Shown piece after piece: positions 15,948 to 24,911 of a stretch of DNA of 64,000 bases (position 1 is its first letter; the number at the start of each line of letters is the position of its first letter). Below the pieces are notes generated by a model. The model worked only from the letters and a program-made list of their open reading frames with translations. It was not told the DNA's origin and searched no databases. This stretch comes from an uncultured Bacilli bacterium (GTDB lineage: Bacteria; Bacillota_I; Bacilli_A; ML615J-28; CAG-698): assembly GCA_934096585.1 (NCBI GenBank), contig CAKOMG010000001.1, positions 62,001 through 126,000 of the forward strand, written 5' to 3'. Both the position numbers and the translations under genes were made by a program.

Positions 15948-15976
15948 ATAATATCATAAATTTACTAAAAACTCAA
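15948..15976 (-). promoter_or_regulatory. promoter of thioesterase-ALDH operon
   Basis: TTGAGT (15976-15971), 17-nt spacer, TGA-TATTAT (15953-15948). Confidence 0.65.
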
Positions 15977-15984
15977 TTAATAAA

Positions 15985-16016
15985 GAGTGCAATCATCAAT
16001 TTAGATAGTTACACTC
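15985..16016 (-). terminator. terminator after hypothetical membrane gene
   Basis: 13-bp stem with two G-U pairs and one mismatch, 6-nt loop, followed by a modest CTTTATT tail on the minus strand. Confidence 0.6.
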
Positions 16017-16029
16017 CTGCAAATTTGTG

Positions 16030-16614
16030 TTAATTATTTATTATTTTACTAAAATATTTAGGATCATTATATTCAGTAATAGCCATTATGAATATACAAT
16101 TATCTTTTACCCTACATGTATGATAAATTTCTTCTTTAATGTCTTGTACGTTTTCTATCACTTTATCATTAATTAATATTTGTTTATTAATAAATGGGCC
16201 TTTTTTTCCTTTGGTCTCGTAAGTAACTGAAATAATTGTTGTCTTCTTTCCGTTAAAACTTTTTACATAAATTGTATCTGGGACTACCGAATTTTTTATC
16301 CACTTCTCAATTTCAGAAATATTATATAATACCGGTTGAAACTTAAACTTCTTTTCCCCATTAATAACTTTAATTTTTTCATTATAGTCAGATATGTCAA
16401 TCATTCTGAAAAGACACGGAAAAAAGAATAATAACCATTGCATTAAAATAATAATACTAAGAATTCTATCTACTACTTTATTTAAATTTATTGTATTAGA
16501 AATAATACTTGCTATTAATGATGTTAGTAGCAAATAGGCAATTAATAACAATTCATATTTATATTTTTTGCTTTTTGATTTTGTTGAAAATAACCATTTT
16601 AATAAACGCTTCAT
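16030..16614 (-). CDS. hypothetical two-helix membrane protein
   Basis: 194 residues, not recognised. A strongly basic N-terminus (KSKSKKYKYE) is followed by two hydrophobic segments (about 22-42 and 52-70). A ~120-residue mixed beta-type cytoplasmic part follows, with single cysteines in the C-terminal third. It stands alone between two terminators, with an extended -10 (TGT-TATACT) upstream and a cre-like site over the promoter. No function is proposed. Confidence 0.7.
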   Translation of the reverse strand: MKRLLKWLFSTKSKSKKYKYELLLIAYLLLTSLIASIISNTINLNKVVDRILSIIILMQWLLFFFPCLFRMIDISDYNEKIKVINGEKKFKFQPVLYNISEIEKWIKNSVVPDTIYVKSFNGKKTTIISVTYETKGKKGPFINKQILINDKVIENVQDIKEEIYHTCRVKDNCIFIMAITEYNDPKYFSKIINN

Positions 16615-16658
16615 ATTTTCCTTCTTCTAATAAGAAAAGTATAACATAGAGATAGTTT

Positions 16659-16672
16659 TGCAAGCGTTTTTA
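16659..16672 (-). promoter_or_regulatory. cre-like site (candidate CcpA target)
   Basis: Minus-strand TAAAAACGCTTGCA matches TGAAAACGCTTTCA at 12 of 14 positions and sits at the promoter of the hypothetical membrane gene. No CcpA gene is in the window. Confidence 0.3.
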
Positions 16673-16707
16673 AGAAAAAATTGTTAATAATACTTTGTTC
16701 ATAAAAA

Positions 16708-16732
16708 AAGAGCTAGTATTAAACTAACTCTT
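16708..16732 (-). terminator. terminator of ABC exporter operon
   Basis: 10-bp stem with G-U pairs and a 5-nt loop, followed on the minus strand by seven T. Confidence 0.85.
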
Positions 16733-16738
16733 AATAAA

Positions 16739-18706
16739 CTAATCAAGTTCAAATGCACCTGTATATAATTGATAATATTTGCCTTTTTGTGCAATTAGTG
16801 ACTTATGATCACCACGTTCAATTATTACACCATGCTCAAGAACCATAATAGCTTGTGAATTACGAACAGTTGATAAACGATGGGCAATTACAAATGTTGT
16901 TCTTCCTTTCATTAATTGATCCATTCCTTCTTCTATCAATTTTTCAGTACGTGTGTCAATTGAAGATGTAGCTTCATCTAATATTAAGACTGCAGGATCA
17001 GCTACTGCTGCTCTAGCAATTGCAAGCAATTGTCTTTGACCTTGACTTAAATTACTACCATCACTAACTAGTTCTGTTTGGTAACCATTTGGCAAGTGTG
17101 AAATAAAGTAATCCGCATTTGCAAGTTTTGCAGCTGCTATACATTCTTCATCAGTTGCATCCAATCTACCATATCTAATATTTTCCATTACGGTATCACT
17201 GAATAAATGAGTATCTTGTAAAACAATAGATTGTGATTTTCTTAAATCTGATTTTTTAATTTTATTAATATTAATGCCATCAATTCTAATTTTTCCATCT
17301 TGAATATCATAGAAACGATTAATCAAGTTTGTGATTGTGGTTTTTCCAGCTCCTGTTGATCCAACAAAAGCAATCTTTTGACCAGGTTTTGCGTATAAGG
17401 AAACATTATGTAAAACCATTTTATCTGGTGTATATCCAAAATCAACATCATCAAATACAACATTACCTTCAAGTTTCTGTAAAGTTGTTGTACCATCACC
17501 ATGAGGGTGTTTCCATAAGAATAAATCAGTTTTATGATCTACTTCAACAATATTTCCATTTTTATCATATTCTCCATAAGTTAATGTAACATATCCATTA
17601 TCTGCTTCTGGTTCAGTATCCATTACTTCAAATACTCTTTCAGCACCAGCTAGTGCAACTATTACACTATTGATTTGTTGGGAAACCATAGAAATTGGTC
17701 TACCAAATGATTTTGTTAAAGTCAGGAAAACAATAATAATTGGTGCTGTCATTACACCTTGTACAGGGAAAATTCTAAATCCTGTAATCATTAGTAATCC
17801 ACCAACTAAAGCTGTTAAAGCATATTGTATGTGATTTAAATTATTAGAAATAGGTCCAAAAGCAAATGCATATTTATTTGCATTAATATAAGCAGAACAA
17901 ACATTTTCGTTTATTTCATTAAACTCTTCAACTGCTTTCTTTTCATGATTAAATACTTTTATTACTTTTTGTCCCTCAATCATCTCTTCAATAAATCCAT
18001 TCATTGTTCCAATTTCTTTTTGTTGCTTCATAAAGAATTTTCCAGATTTTTTAATCACAGATTTTGTAACTAATAAAACAACTACTAAACTCAAAATTGT
18101 TACAATTGTTAACTCAATTGATTTTAAACACATAATAATGAATGTAGCCACAACTGTTATAACGCTTGATACAGTTTGTGGGATAGCTTGAGAAATCATT
18201 TGTCTTGTTGCATCAATATCATTAGTATATCTGGACATTAATTCACCATGTGTATGTGTATCAAAGTAACGAATTGGAAGTTTCTCCATTGATTCAAATA
18301 ATGAATTTCTAAAATCTTCAAGAATACTTCTTGTAACTTTTACCATTAATCTCTCATACATAAAGTTAAATAATGCACTAAGTAAAAAACAACTAAGCAT
18401 TAATATACAAGCAATCGTAAAAGCCTTAGCACCTTCAGGACTATTCCATTTAGCCATAACTAAATCTTTACCAACTAAACCTTCAAATCCCTTATTAATA
18501 CTTGGATTAGTTACATAATCCAAAGCATCTAACACTTGTTGCATAAATCTTGATGTTGCAACTAAAGATAACACTGTAGTTAATAATAATCCAACAAAAG
18601 ATAGAATAACTCTAGGCAAGTGATTTTTATAATATCCAAGAACTCTTTTAAAAGATTGTTTAAAATTCTTTGGTTTATTGTTTCCTTTTAATCCACGTGG
18701 TGGCAT
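16739..18706 (-). CDS. heterodimeric ABC exporter, catalytically competent subunit
   Basis: Type IV ABC exporter half-transporter of 655 residues: six transmembrane helices (about 30-350) and a C-terminal nucleotide-binding domain. Walker A is GSTGAGKT (449-456), the signature is the variant LSQGQRQ, Walker B ends LDEATSS with the catalytic Glu, and the H-loop is IAHRLS. It pairs with the next gene upstream, whose site is degenerate. The substrate is probably a drug or lipid, judging by the MarR regulator. About 40 extra residues lie between the membrane and ATPase domains (near 375-410). Confidence 0.93.
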   Translation of the reverse strand: MPPRGLKGNNKPKNFKQSFKRVLGYYKNHLPRVILSFVGLLLTTVLSLVATSRFMQQVLDALDYVTNPSINKGFEGLVGKDLVMAKWNSPEGAKAFTIACILMLSCFLLSALFNFMYERLMVKVTRSILEDFRNSLFESMEKLPIRYFDTHTHGELMSRYTNDIDATRQMISQAIPQTVSSVITVVATFIIMCLKSIELTIVTILSLVVVLLVTKSVIKKSGKFFMKQQKEIGTMNGFIEEMIEGQKVIKVFNHEKKAVEEFNEINENVCSAYINANKYAFAFGPISNNLNHIQYALTALVGGLLMITGFRIFPVQGVMTAPIIIVFLTLTKSFGRPISMVSQQINSVIVALAGAERVFEVMDTEPEADNGYVTLTYGEYDKNGNIVEVDHKTDLFLWKHPHGDGTTTLQKLEGNVVFDDVDFGYTPDKMVLHNVSLYAKPGQKIAFVGSTGAGKTTITNLINRFYDIQDGKIRIDGININKIKKSDLRKSQSIVLQDTHLFSDTVMENIRYGRLDATDEECIAAAKLANADYFISHLPNGYQTELVSDGSNLSQGQRQLLAIARAAVADPAVLILDEATSSIDTRTEKLIEEGMDQLMKGRTTFVIAHRLSTVRNSQAIMVLEHGVIIERGDHKSLIAQKGKYYQLYTGAFELD

Positions 18707-18708
18707 AG

Positions 18709-20568
18709 TTATTCATCTCCTTCCCCTGTTTTTGTTTGTGATTCAAAAACTTCACGATATATTTCATTATTTTTTAATAATTCATCATGACTTCCAATAC
18801 CATCAATCTTACCATCATTTAAAACAATTATTACATCAGAATCTTGAATTGAATTTATTCTTTGAGCGATAATAAATTTAGTAACATTAGGTATTTTATT
18901 TCTAAATGATTCTCTAATTAAAGCATCTGTTTTGGTATCAACTGCACTAGTTGAATCATCTAATATTAACACTTTAGGACTTTTAAGTAGTGCTCTTGCA
19001 ATACATAGTCTTTGCTTTTGTCCACCAGATACATTTACGCCACCTTGACCTAAGTCATAATCTAATTCACCAGGTAATCCTTTAACAAATTCATATGCTT
19101 GAGCATTTTTTAATGCTTCAATTATTTCTTCATCAGTTGCATCTTCTTTTCCCCATTTCATGTTTTCACGAATTGATCCTGAGAACAAAACATTTTTTTG
19201 AAGCACGACTGCAACTTTATCTCTTAATGTTTCCATATCGTAATCTTTTACATCTACATTGCCAACTTTAACAGTTCCTGATGTGGTATCATACAATCTT
19301 GGTATTAAAGAAACAAGTGTAGTTTTACTAGATCCTGTACCTCCAATAATACCAACTACATCACCTGATTTAATTTTAAATGAACAATTCTCTAAATTTA
19401 AATTATTTTCATTATGCGAATATGAGAAATTGACATGATCAAATTCAACATCACCATTTTTAACTTCATAAATTGGATTTTCTCTATTAGTAAGTTTTGA
19501 TTTTTCATCCAAAATTTCATTGATACGTTCCAAGCTAGCTCTTGACATAACAACAATTACAAACATCATTCCAACCATCATCAAACTAGATAAAATTTGA
19601 ATGATGTAAGTTATATACGCTTGTAAATTACCTAATGTCATTGATGCATCGCCAACAACAAAATACTTGCCTCCAATAAAACATACAACAAATACTGTTA
19701 AATACATAATTCCTGACATTATTGGAGTATTCCATGATAATACATTTTCTGCTTTAACACCTAATGTTTTCATTTTTTTATTTGTTTCTTTGAACTTTTT
19801 GATTTCAAAATCTTCTCTTACAAATGATTTTACAACTCTAATTCCTATTAAATTTTCTTGAACCCTTTCATTCATTTTATCGTAAGTTGTAAATAATTTT
19901 TCAAAATAAGGGTGAGCTCGCGTTGCTACAAACAAAATCAACACAATAATTAATGGAACAACAATAATAAATATTGGAGTTAGTTCCAACTTAATTTGCG
20001 CACACATTATAAATGAAATTATAAACATAATTGGTGATCTAACAAACATTCTAATAATGGAAACAAATGCTTCTTGAACATTTGTTACATCTGTAGTCAA
20101 ACGAGTAATTAATGAGGATGTTTGATATTTATCTAAATTTTCAAAAGACAATGTTTGAATATTTCCATAAATATCTCTTCTCAAATTTCGTGCAAACAAT
20201 CCGCCAGCAATAGATGCCAATCTTGCCCCCATTACTCCAAAGATTAAGGAAATAAAAGCAGATATTACAATTAGCCCCCCAACAATTGATATTAATGCAA
20301 ATACACTTAACCCCTTATCCATACAGTTTACAAATAATTCAATACGTTTTTCACTAATATTTGGAATCATTGCAATAAGTTCATGAGCTGTTTGACCTTT
20401 TTGATAGATTGTGGAAATATTCAAAAAATCTACTAAATAAGCCATAATTAAAGGAATTAAACATTCCATAACAACTTCTCCAATCATCATAACAGGAGTT
20501 AATAAAGTATACTTTTGGGTTCCTTTAATGGCTTTTAAGACATGATTGGGTTTCTTATTTTTCTTCAT
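18709..20568 (-). CDS. heterodimeric ABC exporter, degenerate-site subunit
   Basis: 619-residue half-transporter with six membrane helices and an ATPase domain. Its catalytic residues are altered: Walker A GGTGSSKT has Ser for the third Gly, Walker B ends LDDSTSA with Asp for Glu, and the H-loop is IAQRIN with Gln for His. Its signature VSGGQKQR is canonical. This is the classic arrangement of asymmetric exporters such as BmrCD and TM287/288, where one of two ATP sites is inactive. It is separated from its partner by 2 nt and overlaps the MarR gene by 14 nt. Confidence 0.93.
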   Translation of the reverse strand: MKKNKKPNHVLKAIKGTQKYTLLTPVMMIGEVVMECLIPLIMAYLVDFLNISTIYQKGQTAHELIAMIPNISEKRIELFVNCMDKGLSVFALISIVGGLIVISAFISLIFGVMGARLASIAGGLFARNLRRDIYGNIQTLSFENLDKYQTSSLITRLTTDVTNVQEAFVSIIRMFVRSPIMFIISFIMCAQIKLELTPIFIIVVPLIIVLILFVATRAHPYFEKLFTTYDKMNERVQENLIGIRVVKSFVREDFEIKKFKETNKKMKTLGVKAENVLSWNTPIMSGIMYLTVFVVCFIGGKYFVVGDASMTLGNLQAYITYIIQILSSLMMVGMMFVIVVMSRASLERINEILDEKSKLTNRENPIYEVKNGDVEFDHVNFSYSHNENNLNLENCSFKIKSGDVVGIIGGTGSSKTTLVSLIPRLYDTTSGTVKVGNVDVKDYDMETLRDKVAVVLQKNVLFSGSIRENMKWGKEDATDEEIIEALKNAQAYEFVKGLPGELDYDLGQGGVNVSGGQKQRLCIARALLKSPKVLILDDSTSAVDTKTDALIRESFRNKIPNVTKFIIAQRINSIQDSDVIIVLNDGKIDGIGSHDELLKNNEIYREVFESQTKTGEGDE

Positions 20569-21007
20569 AGTCTTGTCCTTTCTTTATATTTATTTCTAAT
20601 TTATTTAGTAGCTTAAACAATTCTGTTATCTCACAATCAGTAAACTTTTGATAAAGACTTTTTTCATAATCCTGGATTATTTTATCAATTTTATCTTGAT
20701 GTTCCATTCCTTTAGCAGTTAATACAACTTTTTTAAGTCGCTTATCATTATTTACTTCTTCCCTTCTAATATATGCTTTTTTTTCTAAATTATTTAAAAC
20801 AGATGTAATAGATGAACGTCTTAAATTAAATTGCTTCTCTAAGTCTCGTTGAAAAATATCCCTATTCCTATTTGAATAGAGATATCCGATTACAAAACCT
20901 TGGACTCCTGTTATCTCTGATAGTCCCGAAGAATTAATTTTATCATCTATACCTCGACGAATCATATGAGATAAGGTCCTTATTTTTAAACCTATTTTTT
21001 CTTTCAT
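20555..21007 (-). CDS. MarR-family transcriptional regulator
   Basis: 150-residue winged-helix regulator. The recognition region is DLEKQFNLRRSSITSVLNNLEKKAYIRRE with the wing NNDKRLKKVVLT. It is the first gene of the exporter operon and overlaps the next gene. A 16-bp perfect palindrome at its own transcription start argues for autorepression of regulator and exporter, relieved by a ligand, as for MarR/OhrR-type systems. Confidence 0.92.
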   Translation of the reverse strand: MKEKIGLKIRTLSHMIRRGIDDKINSSGLSEITGVQGFVIGYLYSNRNRDIFQRDLEKQFNLRRSSITSVLNNLEKKAYIRREEVNNDKRLKKVVLTAKGMEHQDKIDKIIQDYEKSLYQKFTDCEITELFKLLNKLEINIKKGQDYEEK

Positions 21008-21022
21008 AATTGCCTCTATTAT

Positions 21023-21038
21023 TGTTAGAATTCTAACA
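21023..21038. promoter_or_regulatory. MarR operator: perfect 16-bp palindrome
   Basis: TGTTAGAATTCTAACA is a perfect palindrome located immediately downstream of the -10 (21045-21040), covering the predicted start site. This is the expected position for a repressor of the MarR-ABC operon. Confidence 0.75.
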
Positions 21039-21039
21039 T

Positions 21040-21067
21040 ATTATATCACATAAATCTTAAAAAGCAA
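21040..21067 (-). promoter_or_regulatory. promoter of MarR-ABC exporter operon
   Basis: TTGCTT (21067-21062), 16-nt spacer, TGA-TATAAT (21045-21040), with the operator directly behind it. Confidence 0.75.
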
Positions 21068-21086
21068 TTAAAAAACATTTTCATTT

Positions 21087-21812
21087 TTAATATAATGATC
21101 TAATTCTATTTTTAAATTTATCATATAGTAATTTATTGTGCTCATCACCTCCATTGGTGTTTGCACTTTGATAAATTGGTGGAACTAAACCATCATTTTC
21201 ATATAATTTAATAACATTTAAAACAATTGATTGAGCAATATATGTATTCAAGATTGTTGAAAGAGCGCCAATTTTTCCATATTTTGAATCTAAAGCACCA
21301 TCACCATCAGGTGTATGATTATCAATAACAATATCACAAACTTCATATAAATGTTTATTGTCTAATGTTCTCGATTTTAATTTTTTTGAAGACTCAACAC
21401 TAGTTATACCAATAACTACACGCTTATCTTTTTTTGCAAGTTGCGCCATCTCAATAGGAACACTATTAATTCCTGAATTTGATACAACAATAAATGGTTC
21501 AAATTCTTTCTTATTAATGCTATTATAAATACTAAGTGCTAATCCACTTAATCTTTCCATTTTAGTACTTCTAACTGCGCCTTCATGTTGCATTAAAAAA
21601 GGTTCTAAAATAGGATTAACTTGTACAAGCCCTCCTGCTCTATAAAATAGTTCTTCCGCAAACATATGAGAATGCCCTGTTGCAAAAACATGAACAACAT
21701 CTTCTTTTTTCATGGCTTCATAAATTACTTGACTAGCTTTAACTATATTTATTTGTTCTTCTATTTCAATTTTATTTAATAATTCGTTAACCTTATCTAA
21801 ATACTCTTTCAT
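21087..21812 (-). CDS. SIS-domain phosphosugar protein (UPF0309 type)
   Basis: 241-residue sugar isomerase (SIS) domain protein. Blocks seen: VFATGHSHMFAEELFYRAGG at the sugar-phosphate loop, IVVSNSGINSVPIEMA and TPDGDGAL. UPF0309 members are uncharacterised but fit aminosugar phosphate metabolism. ATG 21812 is preferred to 21818 because GAGGA lies 6 nt upstream of it but directly abuts the earlier ATG. It lies 25 nt after namZ, so a role in peptidoglycan sugar recovery is likely (inference). Confidence 0.82.
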   Translation of the reverse strand: MKEYLDKVNELLNKIEIEEQINIVKASQVIYEAMKKEDVVHVFATGHSHMFAEELFYRAGGLVQVNPILEPFLMQHEGAVRSTKMERLSGLALSIYNSINKKEFEPFIVVSNSGINSVPIEMAQLAKKDKRVVIGITSVESSKKLKSRTLDNKHLYEVCDIVIDNHTPDGDGALDSKYGKIGALSTILNTYIAQSIVLNVIKLYENDGLVPPIYQSANTNGGDEHNKLLYDKFKNRIRSLY

Positions 21813-21837
21813 ATACATTCCTCATTAATATTTTTAT

Positions 21838-23028
21838 TTAATATAACAAATATTTTTCTCTGATCTTTAAAAATTCAGTTTTATCATTATCTAATATTTC
21901 AAATAATTCATTTAAAGAATAATTTTGACTATAAACATAGTCAACTCCAGATAATGTTTTTAAATACGTTGTAAAACTAACATCATTTGGAAAAAGTTCT
22001 TTTACTGTGTAAAGCATTGCATATCCAACTTTAACGCTATCAAATAAATTTCTATTAGTCACATGAACTTGAACACCTCCACACACTTTATTTTGATAAG
22101 TATTTGCGGTTGGAGTAAAATAAATAGGTCTAAAATGCACTCCTGGTAAATTTAGTTCATTTAGTTTATCACTCCACTTAAATGGATCAATAAATGGAGC
22201 GCCAATATACTCAAAAGGTTTTGTTGTTCCCCTACCTTGGCTTAAATTTGTGCCTTCAAAATGACATGTTCCTGAATACACGATTTCTGTATCTATAGTT
22301 GGCATATTGGGAGATGGAGCAACAAATGGAATATTTAGTTCATCATAATACTTTGTGCGATCATAGCCTTGCATTTTAATTATTTTTAAGTCACAGCCAA
22401 TTCCAAACTCATCATTAAACATTTTAGCAAGTTCACCAATTGTCATTCCATGTCTTGTAATAATTGGATACATCCCAACAAACGAACTATAGGCTTTATC
22501 TAATAAATTTCCAGAAATGACATTTCCTGAGACAGGGTTTGGCCTATCAAATACCACAAATGTTTTATTATATTTTTTACATGACTCCATAGCATAGGCC
22601 ATTGTATAAATATATGTATAAAACCTTGCTCCAACATCTTGAATATCTATTGTTAAAACATCAATGTTTTCTAACATTTCAGCAGTTGGAGCTTTAGTTT
22701 GTCCATAAAGACTATAAACTTTTAATCCCGTTTTTACATCAATTTCTTCGCCAATAGTTCCACCAGCTTGGCTATTACCTCTAATTCCATGTTCTGGTGC
22801 AAATAATGCAACTAATTTCACTTTACTATATAAAACATCAATTGATGATTCATAGTTTTCATTTATTCCTGTTGGATTAGTAATTAGTCCAACCTTTTTA
22901 TCTTGAAAAAGTTCCATATGTTCATCAATCATATCTATTCCTAGTTTAAATGTTAAGACTTCTTCTTTATTTAAACACCCAGTTAAAAAAACAAAAAATA
23001 ATAAAAGTAAAAAACAAATTTTTTTCAT
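21838..23028 (-). CDS. namZ: NamZ-type exo-beta-N-acetylmuramidase, lipoprotein (DUF1343)
   Basis: DUF1343 family; Bacillus NamZ (YbbC) removes MurNAc from peptidoglycan fragments. A signal peptide ends with the lipobox LTGC, so the protein should be anchored outside the membrane. Conserved blocks include GLITNPTGI, FAPEHGIRG, VLTIDIQDVGARFYTY and FDRPNPVSG. The start at 23028 has GAGGAAG 3-9 nt upstream; the in-frame GTG at 23040 would overlap the ribosome site. 396 residues. Own promoter after plsY; cotranscribed with the SIS gene. Confidence 0.9.
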   Translation of the reverse strand: MKKICFLLLLFFVFLTGCLNKEEVLTFKLGIDMIDEHMELFQDKKVGLITNPTGINENYESSIDVLYSKVKLVALFAPEHGIRGNSQAGGTIGEEIDVKTGLKVYSLYGQTKAPTAEMLENIDVLTIDIQDVGARFYTYIYTMAYAMESCKKYNKTFVVFDRPNPVSGNVISGNLLDKAYSSFVGMYPIITRHGMTIGELAKMFNDEFGIGCDLKIIKMQGYDRTKYYDELNIPFVAPSPNMPTIDTEIVYSGTCHFEGTNLSQGRGTTKPFEYIGAPFIDPFKWSDKLNELNLPGVHFRPIYFTPTANTYQNKVCGGVQVHVTNRNLFDSVKVGYAMLYTVKELFPNDVSFTTYLKTLSGVDYVYSQNYSLNELFEILDNDKTEFLKIREKYLLY

Positions 23029-23047
23029 AATCTTCCTCACTAAATCA

Positions 23048-23076
23048 ATTATAGCATAATATTAAAAATATATCTA
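23048..23076 (-). promoter_or_regulatory. promoter of namZ
   Basis: TAGATA (23076-23071), 17-nt spacer, TGC-TATAAT (23053-23048), an extended -10 that compensates for a weak -35. Confidence 0.6.
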
Positions 23077-23094
23077 GAGCCATTATAAAAAAAG

Positions 23095-23109
23095 GCATCA
23101 TAATGATGC
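23095..23109 (-). terminator. terminator overlapping the plsY stop
   Basis: GCATCA-TTA-TGATGC (minus strand) followed by CTTTTTTT; the stem overlaps the last codons of plsY. Confidence 0.65.
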
Positions 23110-23727
23110 ACTTTTTTCAGTTTGTTCATCTTCACTAACAAACGATAAATATTTAGTATGTTTAAGAGCACATAAAATACCAATAAATAAACATGCCAAT
23201 GCAATAACAATCTGATCTAAAAATAATGATATAACAAAACTAGATATACCAAATAATAAAAATGTAATAATACTTCTTTTTCTTATTGGATATATTTTAA
23301 TTATTAATGAAAATAGCAAATAATAAAACGCAAGTACAAAAACCATAAAATAATTTGGTAATAATCCAAGTAATACTCCAAATGATGTTGCTATTCCTTT
23401 TCCACCCTTAAAACCATTCAAAACAGGGAATACATGCCCTACTACTGGCGCAATAATTATAAAGCCGAATAATGGATTAGTATTATCAAACAATAACATT
23501 CCAACCAAAACAGGAATGTAACCTTTTAATAAATCTAAACACAAACATAATAGTCCCATTTGTACACCACAGTTCTTAAATACGCTACTAGACCCTGGAT
23601 TATGATCATTACTATTTACTGTAACATCTATTTTATATAGCCATTTGGGAATTAAAATGCTAAACATAACAGAGCCAAGTAAATAGCTAAGAATTATAAA
23701 TATAATTAATTTAATTATTTCGTTCAT
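23098..23727 (-). CDS. plsY: glycerol-3-phosphate acyltransferase PlsY-like
   Basis: Multi-pass membrane enzyme transferring acyl from acyl-phosphate to glycerol 3-phosphate. 209 residues. The three PlsY motifs are recognisable but altered: SYLLGSVMFS, NPGSSSVFKNCG (usually NPGATNV), and GHVFPVLNGFKGGKGIATSFG. The substrate motif change makes this a divergent PlsY. The ATG at 23727 overlaps the glycosyltransferase stop and has no clear ribosome site, suggesting translational coupling. PlsX, which makes the acyl-phosphate, is at 51 kb. Confidence 0.85.
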   Translation of the reverse strand: MNEIIKLIIFIILSYLLGSVMFSILIPKWLYKIDVTVNSNDHNPGSSSVFKNCGVQMGLLCLCLDLLKGYIPVLVGMLLFDNTNPLFGFIIIAPVVGHVFPVLNGFKGGKGIATSFGVLLGLLPNYFMVFVLAFYYLLFSLIIKIYPIRKRSIITFLLFGISSFVISLFLDQIVIALACLFIGILCALKHTKYLSFVSEDEQTEKSASL

Positions 23728-24829
23728 TTTTTTTAATAATATGCACAATATCCCTAGCCGCAAATTTATTAATAACTAAAGATTGATTAGCACACATCCT
23801 TTCGCGTTTTCCTGGTGAATTTAGTAATTCATCTAAATAATTTAGTACTTCATCTTCATTCTTCGCATTATAACTCATACCTAGTTCTTCGAAAAAACTA
23901 GCATTTTTAGTTTCACATCCAGGAATAGCCATAGCATGAATAATTGGAATATTAGCAACTGCTGCTTCTGTTGAAGAAATGCCTCCTGGTTTAGTAATTA
24001 AAACATCCGATGCATTCATATAGTAGTTCACCATTTTAGTAAATGGTATTACTCTAACAATTGAATCTTTAAATCTTTTTTCTAATTCTTCTTGCAATTC
24101 TTTATTTCGTCCAACCATTGCTAAAATCTGATAATGATCATCATATTTTTTTACTAATTCATTACAAATTGCTTCAATATTGCCACATCCAATACCACCA
24201 GTCATAATTAAAATTATTTTTTTATTTAAATCAAGTTTTAATTTTTTTCTTGCTTCTTCTTTAGATAACCTATCATTAAATTTTTCATCTACTGGTATTC
24301 CTGTTGGGTATAATTTTTCTTTTTCAATACCATGGTCTACCATTTCATTAATTAAAAACTTATGAGGAATAAAATAACCATCTTGCCTTGTTTCTTCAAG
24401 AAATGGGATACATGTATAATCTGTCAATACAGCATAACATTTAATATTTATTTCTTCTCTTTTTTTTAAGTGAGAAATACATTCCATTGCATATAAATGA
24501 GTTGAAACTATACAATCAATATTATTTTCCAAAATAAATCTTTTTAAATCCTTTTTATAAAAGCCATTCATTACATAAATTGGTGAAGTAATTTTAGTAG
24601 AACTATAAAATGCACCTGCTTTATATAAAACGCCAAATACTTTAGGAGTTTTTTTAGTAATAATATTTAAACAACTTGAAAAGAAATCTTGTTTTTTTCT
24701 TTTTTTATATAATGATAAAAAATCTTTTTTTATTACTTCATCATGCTCTGCTTTAAATTCTTTATATATAGCTTGTGCAGCACTGTTGTGACCTTCACCT
24801 GTACTACAACTTAATATTAATACTTTCAT
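23711..24829 (-). CDS. UgtP/MGDG-synthase-like diacylglycerol glycosyltransferase
   Basis: 372-residue GT28-type glycosyltransferase. The N-terminal membrane-side block is ILSCSTGEGHNSAAQAI, and the C-terminal UDP-sugar site is TKPGGISSTEAAVANIPII. It should build glycolipids (membrane lipid or lipoteichoic acid anchor) from diacylglycerol and UDP-glucose or UDP-galactose; the sugar cannot be decided. First gene of a two-gene lipid operon with plsY, with which it overlaps by 17 nt. Confidence 0.88.
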   Translation of the reverse strand: MKVLILSCSTGEGHNSAAQAIYKEFKAEHDEVIKKDFLSLYKKRKKQDFFSSCLNIITKKTPKVFGVLYKAGAFYSSTKITSPIYVMNGFYKKDLKRFILENNIDCIVSTHLYAMECISHLKKREEINIKCYAVLTDYTCIPFLEETRQDGYFIPHKFLINEMVDHGIEKEKLYPTGIPVDEKFNDRLSKEEARKKLKLDLNKKIILIMTGGIGCGNIEAICNELVKKYDDHYQILAMVGRNKELQEELEKRFKDSIVRVIPFTKMVNYYMNASDVLITKPGGISSTEAAVANIPIIHAMAIPGCETKNASFFEELGMSYNAKNEDEVLNYLDELLNSPGKRERMCANQSLVINKFAARDIVHIIKKNERNN

Positions 24830-24855
24830 CTATTTTACCTTTCAGCTGTTTATAC

Positions 24856-24884
24856 ATTATATATTTAATTATTAAAGAAAGCAA
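24856..24884 (-). promoter_or_regulatory. promoter of glycosyltransferase-plsY operon
   Basis: TTGCTT (24884-24879), 17-nt spacer, TATAAT (24861-24856). Confidence 0.75.
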
Positions 24885-24911
24885 TACACAATTTAAAAAA
24901 AATGTATAAAT

